A DNA stretch of 64,000 bases from Dioscorea cayenensis subsp. rotundata (Eukaryota; Streptophyta; Magnoliopsida; Dioscoreales; Dioscoreaceae): positions 31,303,916 through 31,367,915 of the forward strand of contig NC_052489.1 in NCBI RefSeq assembly GCF_009730915.1, written 5' to 3'. Positions 1 through 11,911 of the stretch are shown here, in pieces (position 1 is the stretch's first letter; each line of letters opens with the position of its first letter). The notes under the pieces were generated by a model. The model had not been told where the DNA came from. It did no database searches and saw only the letters and a list, made by a program, of their open reading frames with translations. Position numbers and translations under genes: made by a program.

Positions 1-472
1 TAACTCACTCACTGAATGACTTAGATTGCTTACCCCTCATTCTTCTTCCCAAGCTTTAGCAGACAGTAGGGTGGCAATGAAGCGGTGTGCTGGGTATTCA
101 GTAGCCTTCCTTCTACAGCTATTTCTTGTATCTTGTATGTTTGATTTTGATCATGAATATGTTGTATTAGAGTATGGATCCATTACTGTGTTTGAGACTT
201 TTTATGCATGGTTTGTATGTTTGTCTTATTTTATTGGAAACTTCGTTGTACTTGTGATTAGTACAGTTCTTGAACTCAGCTATCAAGTCATGTTGTTGAT
301 GCTTCCCTTGCGTACCTTTAAATTTTTTTTATTTTGTACTTGTTTTTGGGGTTGTTGATTCCAATTATTTTGTCAGCCTTCGACGACCGGAGGATAGAGT
401 AATGATGTATCACTTTTTAGGTTATTGCAGCAGTTATTGAGTAAGATGGGTCTGTGGGTCAGGGCATGACAA
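1..472 (+). repeat. LTR-like 3' end, possibly Ty3/gypsy
   Basis: The stretch ends near 472 with a purine-rich block and ...GGGCATGACA, resembling the 3' terminus of plant Ty3/gypsy LTRs that begin TGTCA and end TGACA. A similar terminus (...GAGCATGACA) closes the repeat ending near 11708. The 5' end lies outside the window and no internal retrotransposon domain is adjacent, so this is an inference from the terminal sequence only. The 110-codon open frame inside it (26-358) has no recognisable domain. Confidence 0.3.
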
Positions 473-1627
473 TTACCATAAACCAAATGACCCAACACTT
501 TTTTAAAGTACAATTTTCCAAGTATTAAGGGTACATTTTATTAGAAGATTATAGGTGTATTTTTATTTTTTTAAAAAATATATAATTTTATTGATTGCCA
601 AATAATAGCATTTTTTAATACAGTACGTAGTCCAGGTTGTTGGACATAAACTAAATAAATATTTAATTTATTTAAATGATTTATTGAGGAAGTAAATTAA
701 TTTTGACAATTGAACCGAGATTTGTCAAAATGTAAACCTACGTTGTCACCAATGAAAATCGGCCACATTATTTTTTCTTGATTGTCTAGTAGTAATTCAT
801 TTTCCAAATTATTTCATGCAAATCATGTGGAAAATTAGTGTAGTTCTCTTTAATAAAACTATAGTTAATTTATTATTTAGAAAAAAAAAGTTAGTGGAGT
901 TGACAGCTACCTATTATCAATTGTTAATAAGATCGATATTAAGCATGTTTTAATCTTCCACACCAGCACTCGTCAATCGAAGCTTCTTAGAAGGTTAATA
1001 ATTCCTTGAATTTTATAAGCGCTAGCTAGAGTTTCATCCAATACTTACAATATGATTCACAAGACAAATAGGAAGTAGTTGACTACTTTAGATAGTTTGA
1101 TCAGAGGCTTGAGACACCAGACGATGGACTTTGCCAGTCTAACTGTTTTTCTTTCCTTTACTTTGTATTTCCACTTATTTCTTCCTTTCCTTTAAGTGTG
1201 CTTCACATTTGGTGAGAGCCACTAGTTTTTGTAGTTTTTTTCTGGATTTTTGTTTGTTTGTTTATTTGCGTGTATTTGTTTTTTTTTTAATAAATTTGTA
1301 GTTTATTTATTTTTTCTAAAAAAATAAAATAATAAGGGAAAAATTCGCATATGATCTTGCACAATTTCATCAAGGTAGCTAATTAATTTATAAATAATTT
1401 TTTTTTTTAATAAATTATCTGATCTAAGGGCTTATTTCATGTTTCTTATGGTAATACATGGCTAGTCTTGCACCAAAATATTGAGCCAGGATTATTTACA
1501 TACTCGCATAAAAAGAGCCGATGACTGATGAACTGGAGAGTGCACTGAGAACATATCGGTTAACCATTCTCTTAGAAGTGAAAAAAAAAGTCATCCGTTT
1601 CCACATTAGCAAGTGCTCTAATTAACA
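473..1627. other. AT-rich intergenic DNA, no gene seen
   Basis: AT-rich with A/T homopolymer runs and no coding, tRNA or clear transposon signature. It separates the LTR-like end on the left from the copia LTR on the right. Confidence 0.5.
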
Positions 1628-2117
1628 TGTTGAGGATCACGACACCGGCGAGATCACTCCAATACCTGCAGCTACATGAGAGAATGAACAGGAACCAGAG
1701 AAGCAAAGAACAAAGAAGAAGTAACTAGACAAAGCTGAAGAAAAACCAAAAATGAGAAGAAAATCTTGACTAGCATAAAACAGCCAACCAGCACTCAGCC
1801 TTCTCCACTTACTTTATACTAGAAAAGTAAAACACAAAAAAGTTACTCACTTAACTTGTTTTTCATTGGCCAACATAATCCACTAACTTTCTCCTAATTG
1901 GCCCATAACCTTAAACATGATACTATAAAATATTACATAATCAAAACACTTTCTCTACTCCAGTCAAACACTTGAGCTTAAGTAAACGCTTCATTCTTCA
2001 CCCCATACTGGGTATTCTTCATTAATGCTTCAGCAATGATGTTCACCATCCTTCTAGGACCGAGCATGTAGCTACTCAGCACCATGTTTCGATCACTTCT
2101 CCACTCAAAGACCAACA
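1628..2117 (-). repeat. Ty1/copia long terminal repeat (3' LTR)
   Basis: Read on the minus strand this 490-bp unit starts TGTTGG and ends CAACA, so it has matched TG...CA termini. It lies directly after a polypurine tract (about 2118-2126, AAGGGGAG on the minus strand), which itself follows a copia RNase H coding region. A TATA-like motif (AGTATAAAG) is present inside. The partner 5' LTR is not in the window, so no target site duplication can be confirmed. The context makes a 3' LTR much more likely than a random repeat. Confidence 0.72.
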
Positions 2118-3010
2118 CTCCCCTTGATTAAAAGCATCTTCACTCCTAATTCAGCTCTCATTCTCTGGTGCTTCTCAGTTGGCAGGGGTTTGGTGAACAC
2201 ATCAACTAATTGATCACCAGTGTTACAATGTTTTAGAATTATCGAACCATCAGTTACAAAACCCCGAATGAAATGAAACCTCACGTCTATGTGTTTGGTT
2301 CTCCCATGATAAGCCGGGTTCTTTGCAACAGCTATGGTCGACTGGTTATCACACCAAATCACAGCTGAACCTTCACTCTTTATTCCACACTCACTCAGAA
2401 TCCTTCTCAGCCACACCAGTTGGCAAGTAGCCGAAGTTGCAGCTATATATTCGGCCTCAGTTGTTGATAGAGCCACCACTTCCTGCTTCTTCGAGGACCA
2501 ACTAAGCGAACATCTTCCAATTCGACGAAACCATGCCTAAAGTGCTCTTTTACGTCACTCGCGATCCTCCCCAATCGAGTCTATGAACCGCTTCTAAGCG
2601 ACTATCTCTACCACTAGGATAGAACAACCCAAAGCTTGCAGTCCCTGAGAGATACTTCACAACTCTTTTTGTTGCATTGAGGTGTTCAACCTTTGGTTTA
2701 CTCATAAACCTTGAAAGAAAGTTTACAGCATAGCATATATCAGGTCTTGTATGCGCAATGTATAGCAACTTGCCAATGAGGCTCCTGTATAATGTAGCAT
2801 CTGCTAATTCTTCATTGTCTTCAAGTGAAAATCTTTCATTAACTACCATTGGTGTCTCTACATGCCTACTATATTTCATGTTCATCAGTGGTACAAGATC
2901 TTCAATGTATCTCCTCTGTGAGATAGAGACACCCTCACTGATTTAATGTATTTCCAAACCAAGAAAGTATTTAATTTCACCCAGATCCGACATGTCAAAA
3001 GTTTCTGAAA
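2118..3010 (-). mobile_element. Ty1/copia reverse transcriptase-RNase H remnant
   Basis: The minus strand encodes the end of a copia polyprotein. Upstream part (2550-2960): C-terminal reverse transcriptase with the family hallmarks KYFLGLEIH, YRSLIGKLLYIAHTRPDI and HLNATKRVVKYL. Downstream part (2105-2479): RNase H with ALSTTEAEYIAA, WCDN and AKNPAYHGRTKHID, then the polypurine tract and LTR. The reading frame shifts near 2545-2580 and again near 2940-3000, so the protein is broken. Gag, protease, integrase and the RT catalytic core are missing, leaving a 5'-truncated dead element. The break near 3010-3060 coincides with the start of a MITE-like sequence. Confidence 0.88.
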
Positions 3011-3060
3011 GTCATGTGAAAAGATGATTATTGTTAGTGTTAATGTTAGTGTCACACTTT

Positions 3061-3850
3061 TAGGGTGCGTTTGATGCGTAACTAAGTACAACACAAGCAG
3101 TACAGAACAAAACAAGTAGTTGTGTTACAACACAACTACTTGTGATGTACCTCGTTTGATAACTTATTGACAACACAAAAAATTTGTACTGTTCTTTGAT
3201 TGATTTCTACAAAGACAAATTATTGTACAATTACTTCTGAAACTCTTTATATTGTCTTATATTTGATTTACAATAAACAATTTCACAAGTAAATTTCAAA
3301 GTTTTTCTCAATTTCAATATTAACCTAATTAAATTTTGTATAATTAATCATCTTATTAAATCATAATTATTTTTTTTTCTAATTTTTAAAATATAGCAAA
3401 GAATATTTTATTGCTAAAAAAATACATGATAAATTCAGTTAATATGCCAATCCACTAAACAATAAAATTTGTTACTCTATAATCTTATTAAATATACTAC
3501 AATCTATAATCTTATTAATACTATATGTACTAATTTGTAAAAATTTTCGAGTTGCCAATCAATAGACTTTAAATATAAAAAATTAATTTGTAAGATATAA
3601 TGGAACCAAACAATAAATTTTCATAATTTTTTTTACTAAATATAATTGTTTTATATTATGTGCATCAACATGAAAAAATATATAAAACAATTTAAATTTT
3701 CAATTTTTAAATAAAAATATAAAAACAAATTATGTTAATTTTTATGATTTAAAATTTTAATTTTAAGATATCAATCAAATGATTCTCACTTTTATTTATA
3801 TTGCATAGAAATCAAAATAATTCTCATTTCTGAATGCCTTCGGCAATAAT
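3061..3850. repeat. MITE-like AT-rich element with a hairpin
   Basis: It begins with AGGGTGCGTTTGATGCG, a start typical of plant non-autonomous DNA transposons, next to the truncated copia element. At 3113-3142 a perfect 12-bp inverted repeat (CAAGTAGTTGTG / CACAACTACTTG) closes on a 6-base centre that can also pair. The rest is very AT-rich without coding capacity. The right end and the target duplication could not be fixed, so the right boundary is approximate. Confidence 0.35.
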
Positions 3851-4929
3851 ATTTCTCTAGCTCATTTTAGAATGGAAGTATGTGGGCAAGATGTTGAAGC
3901 TGCCTCGAGGGCATGTACACTTCGTGCCTTGCTAGCATGACGAGGACCACAACTTCTTGGTTGTGTAGGGCAAGATGTGTCTCATCGACCTTCTCACAAG
4001 TGGTTCAATCTGAGCCTTCTTGGGCACGCGAAAAAAAAACCATGTCAACATTGGAAGAGGCATGGGCAAAAGAGTAACTTTATAGAAAGGGTTATTTTGG
4101 ATCATCCCGGCCTCATTGGTGAAGGAGAAAGAGAATGGCATGAGAAAGAGTGAGAAAGAGAATGGCATGAGAAAGTACTCTGCTATACTGGAGCACGAAT
4201 CGAGGAAGAGAAAAAGCTCAAGGAGAAGAAGAGATCCAAGAGGCTAGGGTTTGAGGATTTGCAAGAGAATCGAAGAGCATTTAGTGCCGGATTACATCTA
4301 TACTTCGGGTAGTTCATCCTTGCAAGTAGATCTCCAAATCCACCGGTTTGATCTTTCTTTTATCTCTTCTTGAAGTCATAAATTTCATCTTCGTGAAGAC
4401 GATGAATGTGTGCTTATTGTGAGTTTCTCCCATTGAATGTCAATGTCTTTATGCTTGTAAACCTCTAATTAGCTAGAGAGAAACCTATGTAACCCGGCCC
4501 ATTGTTGACATAGTGGATGCATTTCAAGTTACTTTAAATAATCCCTTGGTTTTTTCTTCGATTTGAAGGGTTTGTATACTAAATTTGATGTCTTTGCATC
4601 ATTGTTTGCATTTTTCGGCCTTTAGAGTTTATCATCTCATTCTAGAGCACAAGGAGAGGTTAGATTTGCACTTTCAAGGGTCGTATTCGACCTAAGGGAG
4701 TCATTCACCAGCATAGAGGCCACATAACATTGCAAGAAAACCTTGCGCGCGGGCACCTTGTGCCCTGCATTGATAAAAGTCCATATAGAATCGGTAGAAA
4801 GCCTTGTGGGCAACTTGCGCCCGCATATACGTGAACAGTTATAGTGGGCGGAACACCAACATGCATGATTCTTCTGCATTTCTCTGCCCACCTACTCTTG
4901 GACTCAAACAGATCATTATCAGCACTACA
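3851..4929. other. Unassigned, repeat-like DNA
   Basis: It contains AG-rich runs (4080-4260) and GC-richer stretches (4690-4900) such as paired GGGCACC...GGTGCCC-like words, reminiscent of an old LTR. No domain, PBS or terminal repeat could be recognised. The short open frames here are not supported as genes. Confidence 0.3.
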
Positions 4930-5467
4930 TCACTAGGGGCGGGGCCAGAAATTTTTTCCAAATGGGCCAAATTTTTTTTTTAAAGAAAGCTAAAAATCTT
5001 TTTAGAGGACAAGCTGAATGAAGCAAATATTTCATTTTTATAAATATTTTCCTAAACCTTTTTTAAATAGCATATATATATACTATTCCTTAGAAAATCA
5101 AGTTGTCAAACAATAAATTTAAAAAAAAATATAACCACTTTATTAAATGTCAAAAGCTAAACAATAAAATTTTATAAATATATTGTTTAAAACTATAATA
5201 TTTTAGACTATATATGCTAATTTATATATATAAAAACAACTCATTGAACAATAAAATATGAAAGAGCTAAACAATAAAATTTTACAAATTTTTTTTCTAA
5301 AAATAATGGTTTTTATATTATATACATTAATTTGATACTTTATAAATATATATGTTATACATATATATATGCATTAATAATAATATATATGTATATATAT
5401 ATTATTTAAAAAAACAAAACCTACGGGGGCATGTCCCCCTTCGCCCACCCCTAGCGCCGCTCTGGAC
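4930..5467. repeat. Possible non-autonomous DNA transposon with GC-rich ends
   Basis: An AT-rich core (including TA microsatellites near 5340-5400) is bracketed by CACTAGGGGCGGGGCC on the left (about 4930) and CGCCCACCCCTAG on the right (about 5441-5453), imperfect inverted copies of each other. GC-rich ends with an AT-rich core match a common plant repeat type. The word CAGCAC flanks both sides but is too weak to claim as a target duplication. Confidence 0.35.
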
Positions 5468-5999
5468 AGCACATACAATTTTTAACAATAAATCTATGAT
5501 ACATTGCCAAGAATCCTGTGGTCTACAAAAAGATCATACACTCTCTCTTGAGCACATCTCATCTTTATTCATTTATTTATTTATTTTCATAAACCATAAG
5601 TGCAAGGGCAAATTAAGAAATGGTTCCCACCGTTGAAAACTTGAAAGAACGAACTCTGTCATATCTATCTATATATATACACACACGTACGCGCACACAC
5701 GCTTGCGTGCATATGGTTGAGAACTTGAACAACTAATAAATCGGTATTCGCGGATCATTTTGACTTTTCATATGTGTTTCAATGTATGGGGCTGAGTACA
5801 ATTAAAGACAATCCAATCAAGAAATACTTTTACATGAGTCGTTTTGACTTTTCATTAGTATATTGGGCCGAGTACATGAACAGAAAACAAACTGATATAT
5901 GGATTCCTGAACAGAAAAAAAAACTGATGGATTCCTTTCTTTTTTTATCAGCTCGCTACCCCTCAACAATGCCTTCTTTTTAATTATATGTGTCTAAGT
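5468..5999. other. Intergenic DNA downstream of the first mannanase
   Basis: AT-rich DNA with short alternating purine/pyrimidine tracts (5660-5715). This is the 3' flank of the minus-strand mannanase gene and presumably holds its 3' UTR and polyadenylation site. No other gene seen. Confidence 0.4.
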
Positions 6000-7230
6000 C
6001 TACCGGTAGGTCGAAGTCAACCCCCACAAACTATGACGACTATGAAGGTTGGAGATCAAGCGAGAGTGTCGGGATATTATGTTTGCTATAGATGGACAGT
6101 CAGAGAGAATGATCTCGTAGCCATCACTCAAATTTTCCATCCCCGGCAGAAGCAGCTGCCAAAACAAACCACCTGCGCAGGCGCTCCTGGCCCGGATCAA
6201 CTTGTAGATCACAGCGTAAGCTGTGCGGTAAAATGCTACTTTATCAACTCCATTGCACCCCGCAAACCGGCTGGTTTTTCCGAATTCTGTAACCAGGAGT
6301 GGCTTCCTTAGAATCTCATCTGCAGCTTTTGAGTGAGAGTGTATCCAGTCCCTCAAAAAGCTAAGTTGGGTCGCATCATCTGCGTGAGGGATCCTGCTAG
6401 TCAAACCAAATTAATAAAAAATATCCGTATTTAATTTTTTTTTAAAATTAAATAACCAACTTGAATGCATTTCGTGATGTAATATATCTTTCCTGAAAAC
6501 GACCACGGGAGTGTTGTGTAATTTATTACTACATATATATATATATAGGTCTTAATTGGCCTGCTGTTAATTACGGACAAACGTGGGGTTGGGTAGGGAT
6601 GCATTTGTTTTATTTTGGCACTGCATGGCTTCTAAGGTTTTTTTTTTAGATGAACAATCACTGATTAGCAATGCACGAGAAAGAAGGTAATTAGGTGTAC
6701 CATAGATTGGGATATAAGTGAATGGTGGCGAAGTCGATTCCATGGATCTGGTTGTTGGATATAAAATCACTGCCGACGTTACGAGAGGAGGCAAACGAGT
6801 CATATTGGATGGCCTCCTGGTCCTGATCTAGCCCACCAAAGAAGCCTTCCAAGCCAACTTCCAGCAAGTGCTCGCTGTCAATGGCTTTGACATACCCGGC
6901 CATCTCTTCAATCCATGCCTGCATGGTTCGCCCAGACAGGTCACTCTTGCACCGGCCCTCATTTATCAGCTCCCACGCCATGATGCTTGGATCATCTTTA
7001 TACACCACCCCTGTCTTCGTGTTGTTTCTTAAGAGAATTGTCTGTGTTAAATCGAAACGAATTATACAATTAATATAAGCTAGATGGAATTTCATTTTCA
7101 AGGTCATGATTAATTAAATATGTATGTATAAGTGAGCAGATTTAACTAGCATGTAATTAAACAGTACATGCACACACTGTATGCCATATTTGCCATGTGC
7201 ATACCGTATAGTATGTACATCATCAATCTC

Positions 7231-7261
<31 letters not shown>

Positions 7262-7986
7262 TTGACATGATTTTTATAAAATGTTTTGACGAGATAATTT
7301 GTGTAAAAGTCATCTTCAGAGGTCAAGTTCTCCCCTCGCTGCATTGCCCATTCAACGTACTGTCTCTTTCCATAAAAATTATTAACCAGACTCAATATCA
7401 AAGAAAGTCCATATTTCTTAGCTTCGGAAATCACAAAATCAAGGCCCTGCATGCACAGATCACATATATATACAAACATACACATCATCAGAGAACTAAT
7501 TAATATATATATATATATATATGAATAAATAAATAATTTCATTCACATCTGAAAGCTAGCTAGCTAGCTATATGTGTGCTATATATATATATATATATGA
7601 TTGTAATGTAATGTGTGCATTAATTAATAATTTATACGTACCTTGAACATGTCCTCATTGTAGACGCCGGGAGAGGACTGCAAGGGTCGGTATCCGCCAT
7701 CCTTGAAGGCCCAAGTCCTGATGACAGTCATTCCGTAGGAGGAAGCCTGGCGGAGAGCACGCGATACTTTGTCCATCTCTGAAGGCTTCGACGCTTTTGA
7801 CATAAGCCAGTAAGCATTGAATCCATTCGGATAGAATAGCTGTCCATTCACCGTGAAACTAGTGCCATCGGCTTTCACAAAATCAGATGCCGCTGCTTCG
7901 CCGCCATATCCATATGCATGCTCTATTATTGGCTGAGGCCCAACCAAAGCTGAAACCCACAACAGCGCACACACAATTTGTTTCTT

Positions 7987-7992
<6 letters not shown>
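6000..7992 (-). CDS. MAN: Mannan endo-1,4-beta-mannosidase (GH5), paralogue 1
   Basis: Hydrolyses beta-1,4 mannan backbones in the cell wall; secreted. Four exons on the minus strand: 7642-7992, 7261-7446, 6701-7041 and 6000-6393, all with GT-AG introns and joining in frame to 423 codons, normal for plant GH5 mannanases. The ATG at 7990-7992 opens a hydrophobic signal peptide (KKQIVCALLWVSALVG). Family blocks follow in order: YPNGFNAYWLM, RTWAFKDGGYRPLQ, GVYNEDMFKGLDFV, the acid/base Glu in WELINEGRC, and the nucleophile Glu in LLVTEFGK. FWQLL and SDGYEI complete the barrel. The residue after the acid/base Glu is Gly where the family and the neighbouring paralogue have Pro. Exon 3 is fused relative to paralogue 2, so one intron is absent. 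No frameshift or stop seen. Confidence 0.92.
7231..7259. repeat. (TTA)n microsatellite at a splice donor
   Basis: About nine TTA units. On the minus strand it reads (TAA)n and forms the intron directly after the exon 2 donor of the first mannanase gene: AAG|GTAATAATAATA. Confidence 0.9.
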
Positions 7993-8024
<32 letters not shown>

Positions 8025-9085
8025 ATCCAAACAGAAATCAAATAATCACGAATAGAAAATTAAAAATAAAGAAATACACATAAATTAAGAGATTGCTTAG
8101 CTTGCCTAGATGCTTCTTCGTTATCTATATATATATATATATATAGACGTGTGAACGTGATCCTTCCGGTTTTTTGTTATTCCATGGGCTTCTAATTCCA
8201 TTTTGTCGGTCTAACGATGAATTCGATAATCACGCGCGCGGGGTTGAAAGTAAAGTCATGAAATTAAGAAAAAGGTGTATTGTACGTAATAGGTCCCTTC
8301 AGTTCCCCTACTAATTTCTATGAAGAAGAAGTCAGTCAGATGTCCGATTCCATCAATCACGCGCGGTTGATTAATGAATCTCTAGCTAGCCTAAAGGATT
8401 TTAGTAATTAATAAAACCGATTGAAGAGGGAGGAGCGGGGAGATAGCTAGGAATCTCTACTCTCTAGCCAGTGGACTTTGGCTCCTCCGGCATGCAGTGT
8501 AACTCCTGCAGCAACTTTGGCGCGCATCAAGCATGACAAGTACGTAGTCCACCTTTTAATCATGCTGCCTGCATTGCATCGTCAATTAGATATATATATT
8601 GGGACACGCAAGCAAATTAACGCGCGCTTTCTCTGTCGTTCCCATCATCAACTAGAACAAAAATTAAGGAACACGACACGAGGAATTAATTCCCCCACTG
8701 CAAAGCGCGCCTTCTTCCTTCAAACTTGTACTCCAAAAAAACTTTTTCTTCAATTTTTTTCTCGTGGTCTGACAGTTTTACAAGCAAATCAAACTTTTTA
8801 ATTTGTTTCGTTGAAATTGCTGACACCATATCATCACTAGGACAATAATTCTGGTTTATTATAATACAACCTTTTCTAGCTTTTAGTGCACCGATTTAAG
8901 TATGCATTAAAAAAAAATTAATAAATCATAATTTATTAAAAAAAAAAAAGCAGCACAGCAGCAAGCATGCATTAATTTAATACTTTCTTACTTTTTTTAA
9001 AAATTCAATTTTTAGAATGCTCAATTACATTGGGTTATATGGATTAGTAGGTCTAATAGCTAGACTGATTCAAACATCTTTAATT
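7993..9085. other. Upstream region of the first mannanase gene
   Basis: Directly upstream of the ATG is a TA microsatellite (7993-8021) and further TA runs near 8125-8145, which obscure any TATA box. The rest is AT-rich with a few GC-rich words (CGCGCG near 8233 and 8620). No gene recognised; the 107-codon frame at 8478-8801 has no domain. Confidence 0.4.
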
Positions 9086-9089
9086 GGAA

Positions 9090-9775
9090 CAATCTTTGCT
9101 TGTGCATGTATGAAAACAAATTTAATTTGTTTTCTCCAAAACTCCACCGACACCTGTGTCCTTTGCCACAATGCATCTGAAAATCTTGACACCTCTTCAT
9201 CGATTTGTGAATTTTTCACAAGCGTCGGGCACTCTTTTTCACTAAAATTCTAGAAGCAAACTCTCTTGCCCGAGACAATCCACTCTCTGTGGACCATTTG
9301 GATATCCGATCCTTAGCCCCCTCGACACGAATCCTCTGGGACCTCCCGTCCGTGCAATCACTATGGAATATACAGCTGAAAGAAATATTCGCGTCTTTCG
9401 ATTGATTGCATCTTAGCATCTCGATATTATTTATAAAAGCTGCTAACATGCTTGCTTTCACGGTTCCGACAATGACCGTGAGCGTCGACAAAAGCACTCA
9501 AAAGTCACGATCAATCAGTTCGCTCAACTTTTTACAGCTAGGGCCGCCGATCCTCGAGCGATCTCGACCAAGACTCGCTCCGCATAGTTACTTCTACTAC
9601 TTCTTTAATTAGGCTGAGATCTCGGGATGGTGTCTTCACTTCGATTAACCCTCTACTTTCTCTTTGCTTTCTCCTCTTGTCTTTTTCCCTCACTTACGGT
9701 GAGGAGGATTTAGCGACTTTATATTGTTTCTCATTTTAATAAATCGGTGGTTTTATCCACTTTTTATTCAAAAAC
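9090..9775 (+). mobile_element. 5'-truncated LINE (L1 type) 3' fragment
   Basis: At 9150-9230 the plus strand encodes the zf-RVT zinc-binding segment found near the end of plant L1 ORF2 (CVLCHNASENLD... C-EFFTS). The downstream part resembles a LINE 3' region. It ends at about 9752-9768 with GTGGTTTTATCCACTTTTT, the same 3' terminal stem-loop motif as the long LINE at 32748-32765. Frames are broken. No convincing target duplication could be assigned. Confidence 0.65.
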
Positions 9776-10789
9776 ATGACACTCGAACCAAAGAAATGAC
9801 ACCCGAACCATAATTGAACTGAATAATATTCCAATTAAAGTTAATTCATCTATTGATCTATAATCAACTCGTTTATTTATTTATTATTTTTAAATTTCTA
9901 TATTCTCATTAGCCACTTTAGTACGGGCATGCTACTATTTGAAAAATCAATATAGAATTGCCTACTCAATAATGCAGGCAAATTAACCATGGATAAAACC
10001 TCAAGACTTACAGTCCTTTTTATAGCGATGTTACCTTATAGAATTATACTTTTTATTAGTTGGTTCTCATATGATAATATAGAATTGCCTTGGAAACTGT
10101 ACAACATCAGTAAAGAACTCCGATTTTTTTGCTTTTTAAATTGCAAAAAGCTACAGAGAAAAAAAACATGTACCTTATTTTCAAAAGAACTGATAAAAGA
10201 AATAGTGCCATAAAATTGAAAATACACTCACTTTACGTAAGCCAAATATGCTATGTGACAGTTCTACCTAAGAGATCGATCCCATGAGACTTCGCTTGGA
10301 AAATTAAGTCTTTGGAGCGAGTTACCCCAAAGATCCTCTAAGGACCGAGGCATTTGTAGTTGTCTAAAGGTCAAACAAAATGATTCCCAATGAACATTGT
10401 AAAAAAGACACTGAATGAACAAGCAGGTGGTTCGCTGTCGCAATGGCTATGTGGCAAAGAACACAGTGGCTGTGCGAAGCTTATTACATCTCTTAGAAAA
10501 GAGATTTTCTAGTATAAGAATCTTATTATCTCAAACAAGCCAATTAATGTACTAATCTTCCTGGGCATAAACTTCTAGTAGAGTGAGTGACACCGTGCAT
10601 TGAAGTCCCCCATCAATGAGAAAATTGTAGGAGCACACATTAAATTTGACAGTGGAGGTTATCAATGTTCTGCCATCTTGCCTTTACAAATCAAGGAATA
10701 TTACTTATCTGTAGGCTTCAATCAAGAAGGTGTTAGTCTTGTGTAGTTAGCTTCCAAGAATGGCACAAAAAGAAGCTTGTAGAGTTCGA
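9776..10789. other. Intergenic DNA, no gene seen
   Basis: AT-rich, no recognisable domain or RNA gene. Two overlapping short frames on opposite strands at 9989-10227 are unsupported. Confidence 0.4.
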
Positions 10790-11708
10790 TGTTGGCTAAG
10801 TACGTGCAAAATTTCAGAATTTTTACATAAGTATCCTATAAATTATAAGTTTAGACACATGTGACGCGGACATGATTTCTGTGCAACCCTTGAACATTTT
10901 TTGATTAATTTCATGATTTTAAGTTCTGATTTATATTTAGATTTATATAAGAAAGTTGTAGAAGATGATTTTATATTTGACTCTGTCAAATTTTAGAATT
11001 TTTAGCCCTGTAATTTATGAGATATGATCAGATTTCTATAGTGATGCTCAATGACATTTTTGCAGGAAGCATGAATCTTGATCAAAGAATTTGAGGATCT
11101 TAGATGTTGAATCACGACTAATGTTTAATAAGAATAACGGCTTCTGATAATTCTGGCTCGGGTCACCGAGGGTAAACTTATGACCTCTGATATTCTGGCT
11201 CGGGTCACCGAAGGTAAACATATGACCTCTGACATTTTATTTTTTCAATATTTATTTGTGAGACATATATGCTTGACTTTTTGATCAGTTATGTTTTATT
11301 AAAAAACTTAACTTCTGAATTTTATTCTGATAAACTTGTATTTTATTATACCTATTTAAGTTTTGAAATTTTGAAACGTTTATAATCCCGATAATTTTAG
11401 TGGATACTTACTGGGCTGTCAAGCTCATAAATAGTTGTTTTCTCTTTTTCATATCAAGAGCAAGATCCGGGTTGTAAATTAGCGGGCGGTCAAGTATCTT
11501 TTCTCAGTGTAATTGAGTTGTAAATTCTCTTGTTGTAGTCCTTGAAGTTATAGTCGGAAGTTGTTGTGTTTTGTTACTTGTAATATGTGGCTTTGTTAGA
11601 TCATTTTTTTTGCTCTGAGTCAGGTTTTAGGCCGTGGGTACCTGCGGAGCTTTTGTCCTGTGGGTGCGCGGCCATTTGTCCGCCGCCGGACTAGGTTCAG
11701 AGCATGAC
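10790..11708 (+). repeat. LTR-like sequence, possibly Ty3/gypsy
   Basis: The segment ends with GC-rich sequence (11630-11700) and ...GAGCATGACA, similar to the element end at 472 and to plant gypsy LTR termini. It contains a tandem duplication of about 43 bp (11142-11226) with the shared core TCTGGCTCGGGTCACCGA. The 5' boundary is uncertain and no PBS or gag is adjacent. Confidence 0.38.
11142..11226. repeat. 43-bp tandem duplication
   Basis: Two near-identical units at about 11142-11183 and 11185-11226 share TCTGGCTCGGGTCACCGA, then GGTAAAC and TATGACCTCTGA. They lie inside the LTR-like stretch. Confidence 0.8.
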
Positions 11709-11911
11709 AGAAATGATGGTAGATGATCAAGGAGCTAGGACAAGAAAATTTAAACAGAGTATGTATACTTATAGCTAGGTGTATTCACACATGACTTGAC
11801 ATGAGATAATATTTAGATGAAATTTATAATATATAGCATCAAATCGCGATCATGTTGATCATATCATTCAAAGCAATATATATATATATATATGCATGGA
11901 ATGAAAACTAA

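Noticed and set aside
9989-10227. Two overlapping short frames on opposite strands
   Set aside because: No recognisable domain, AT-rich codons, no splice context.
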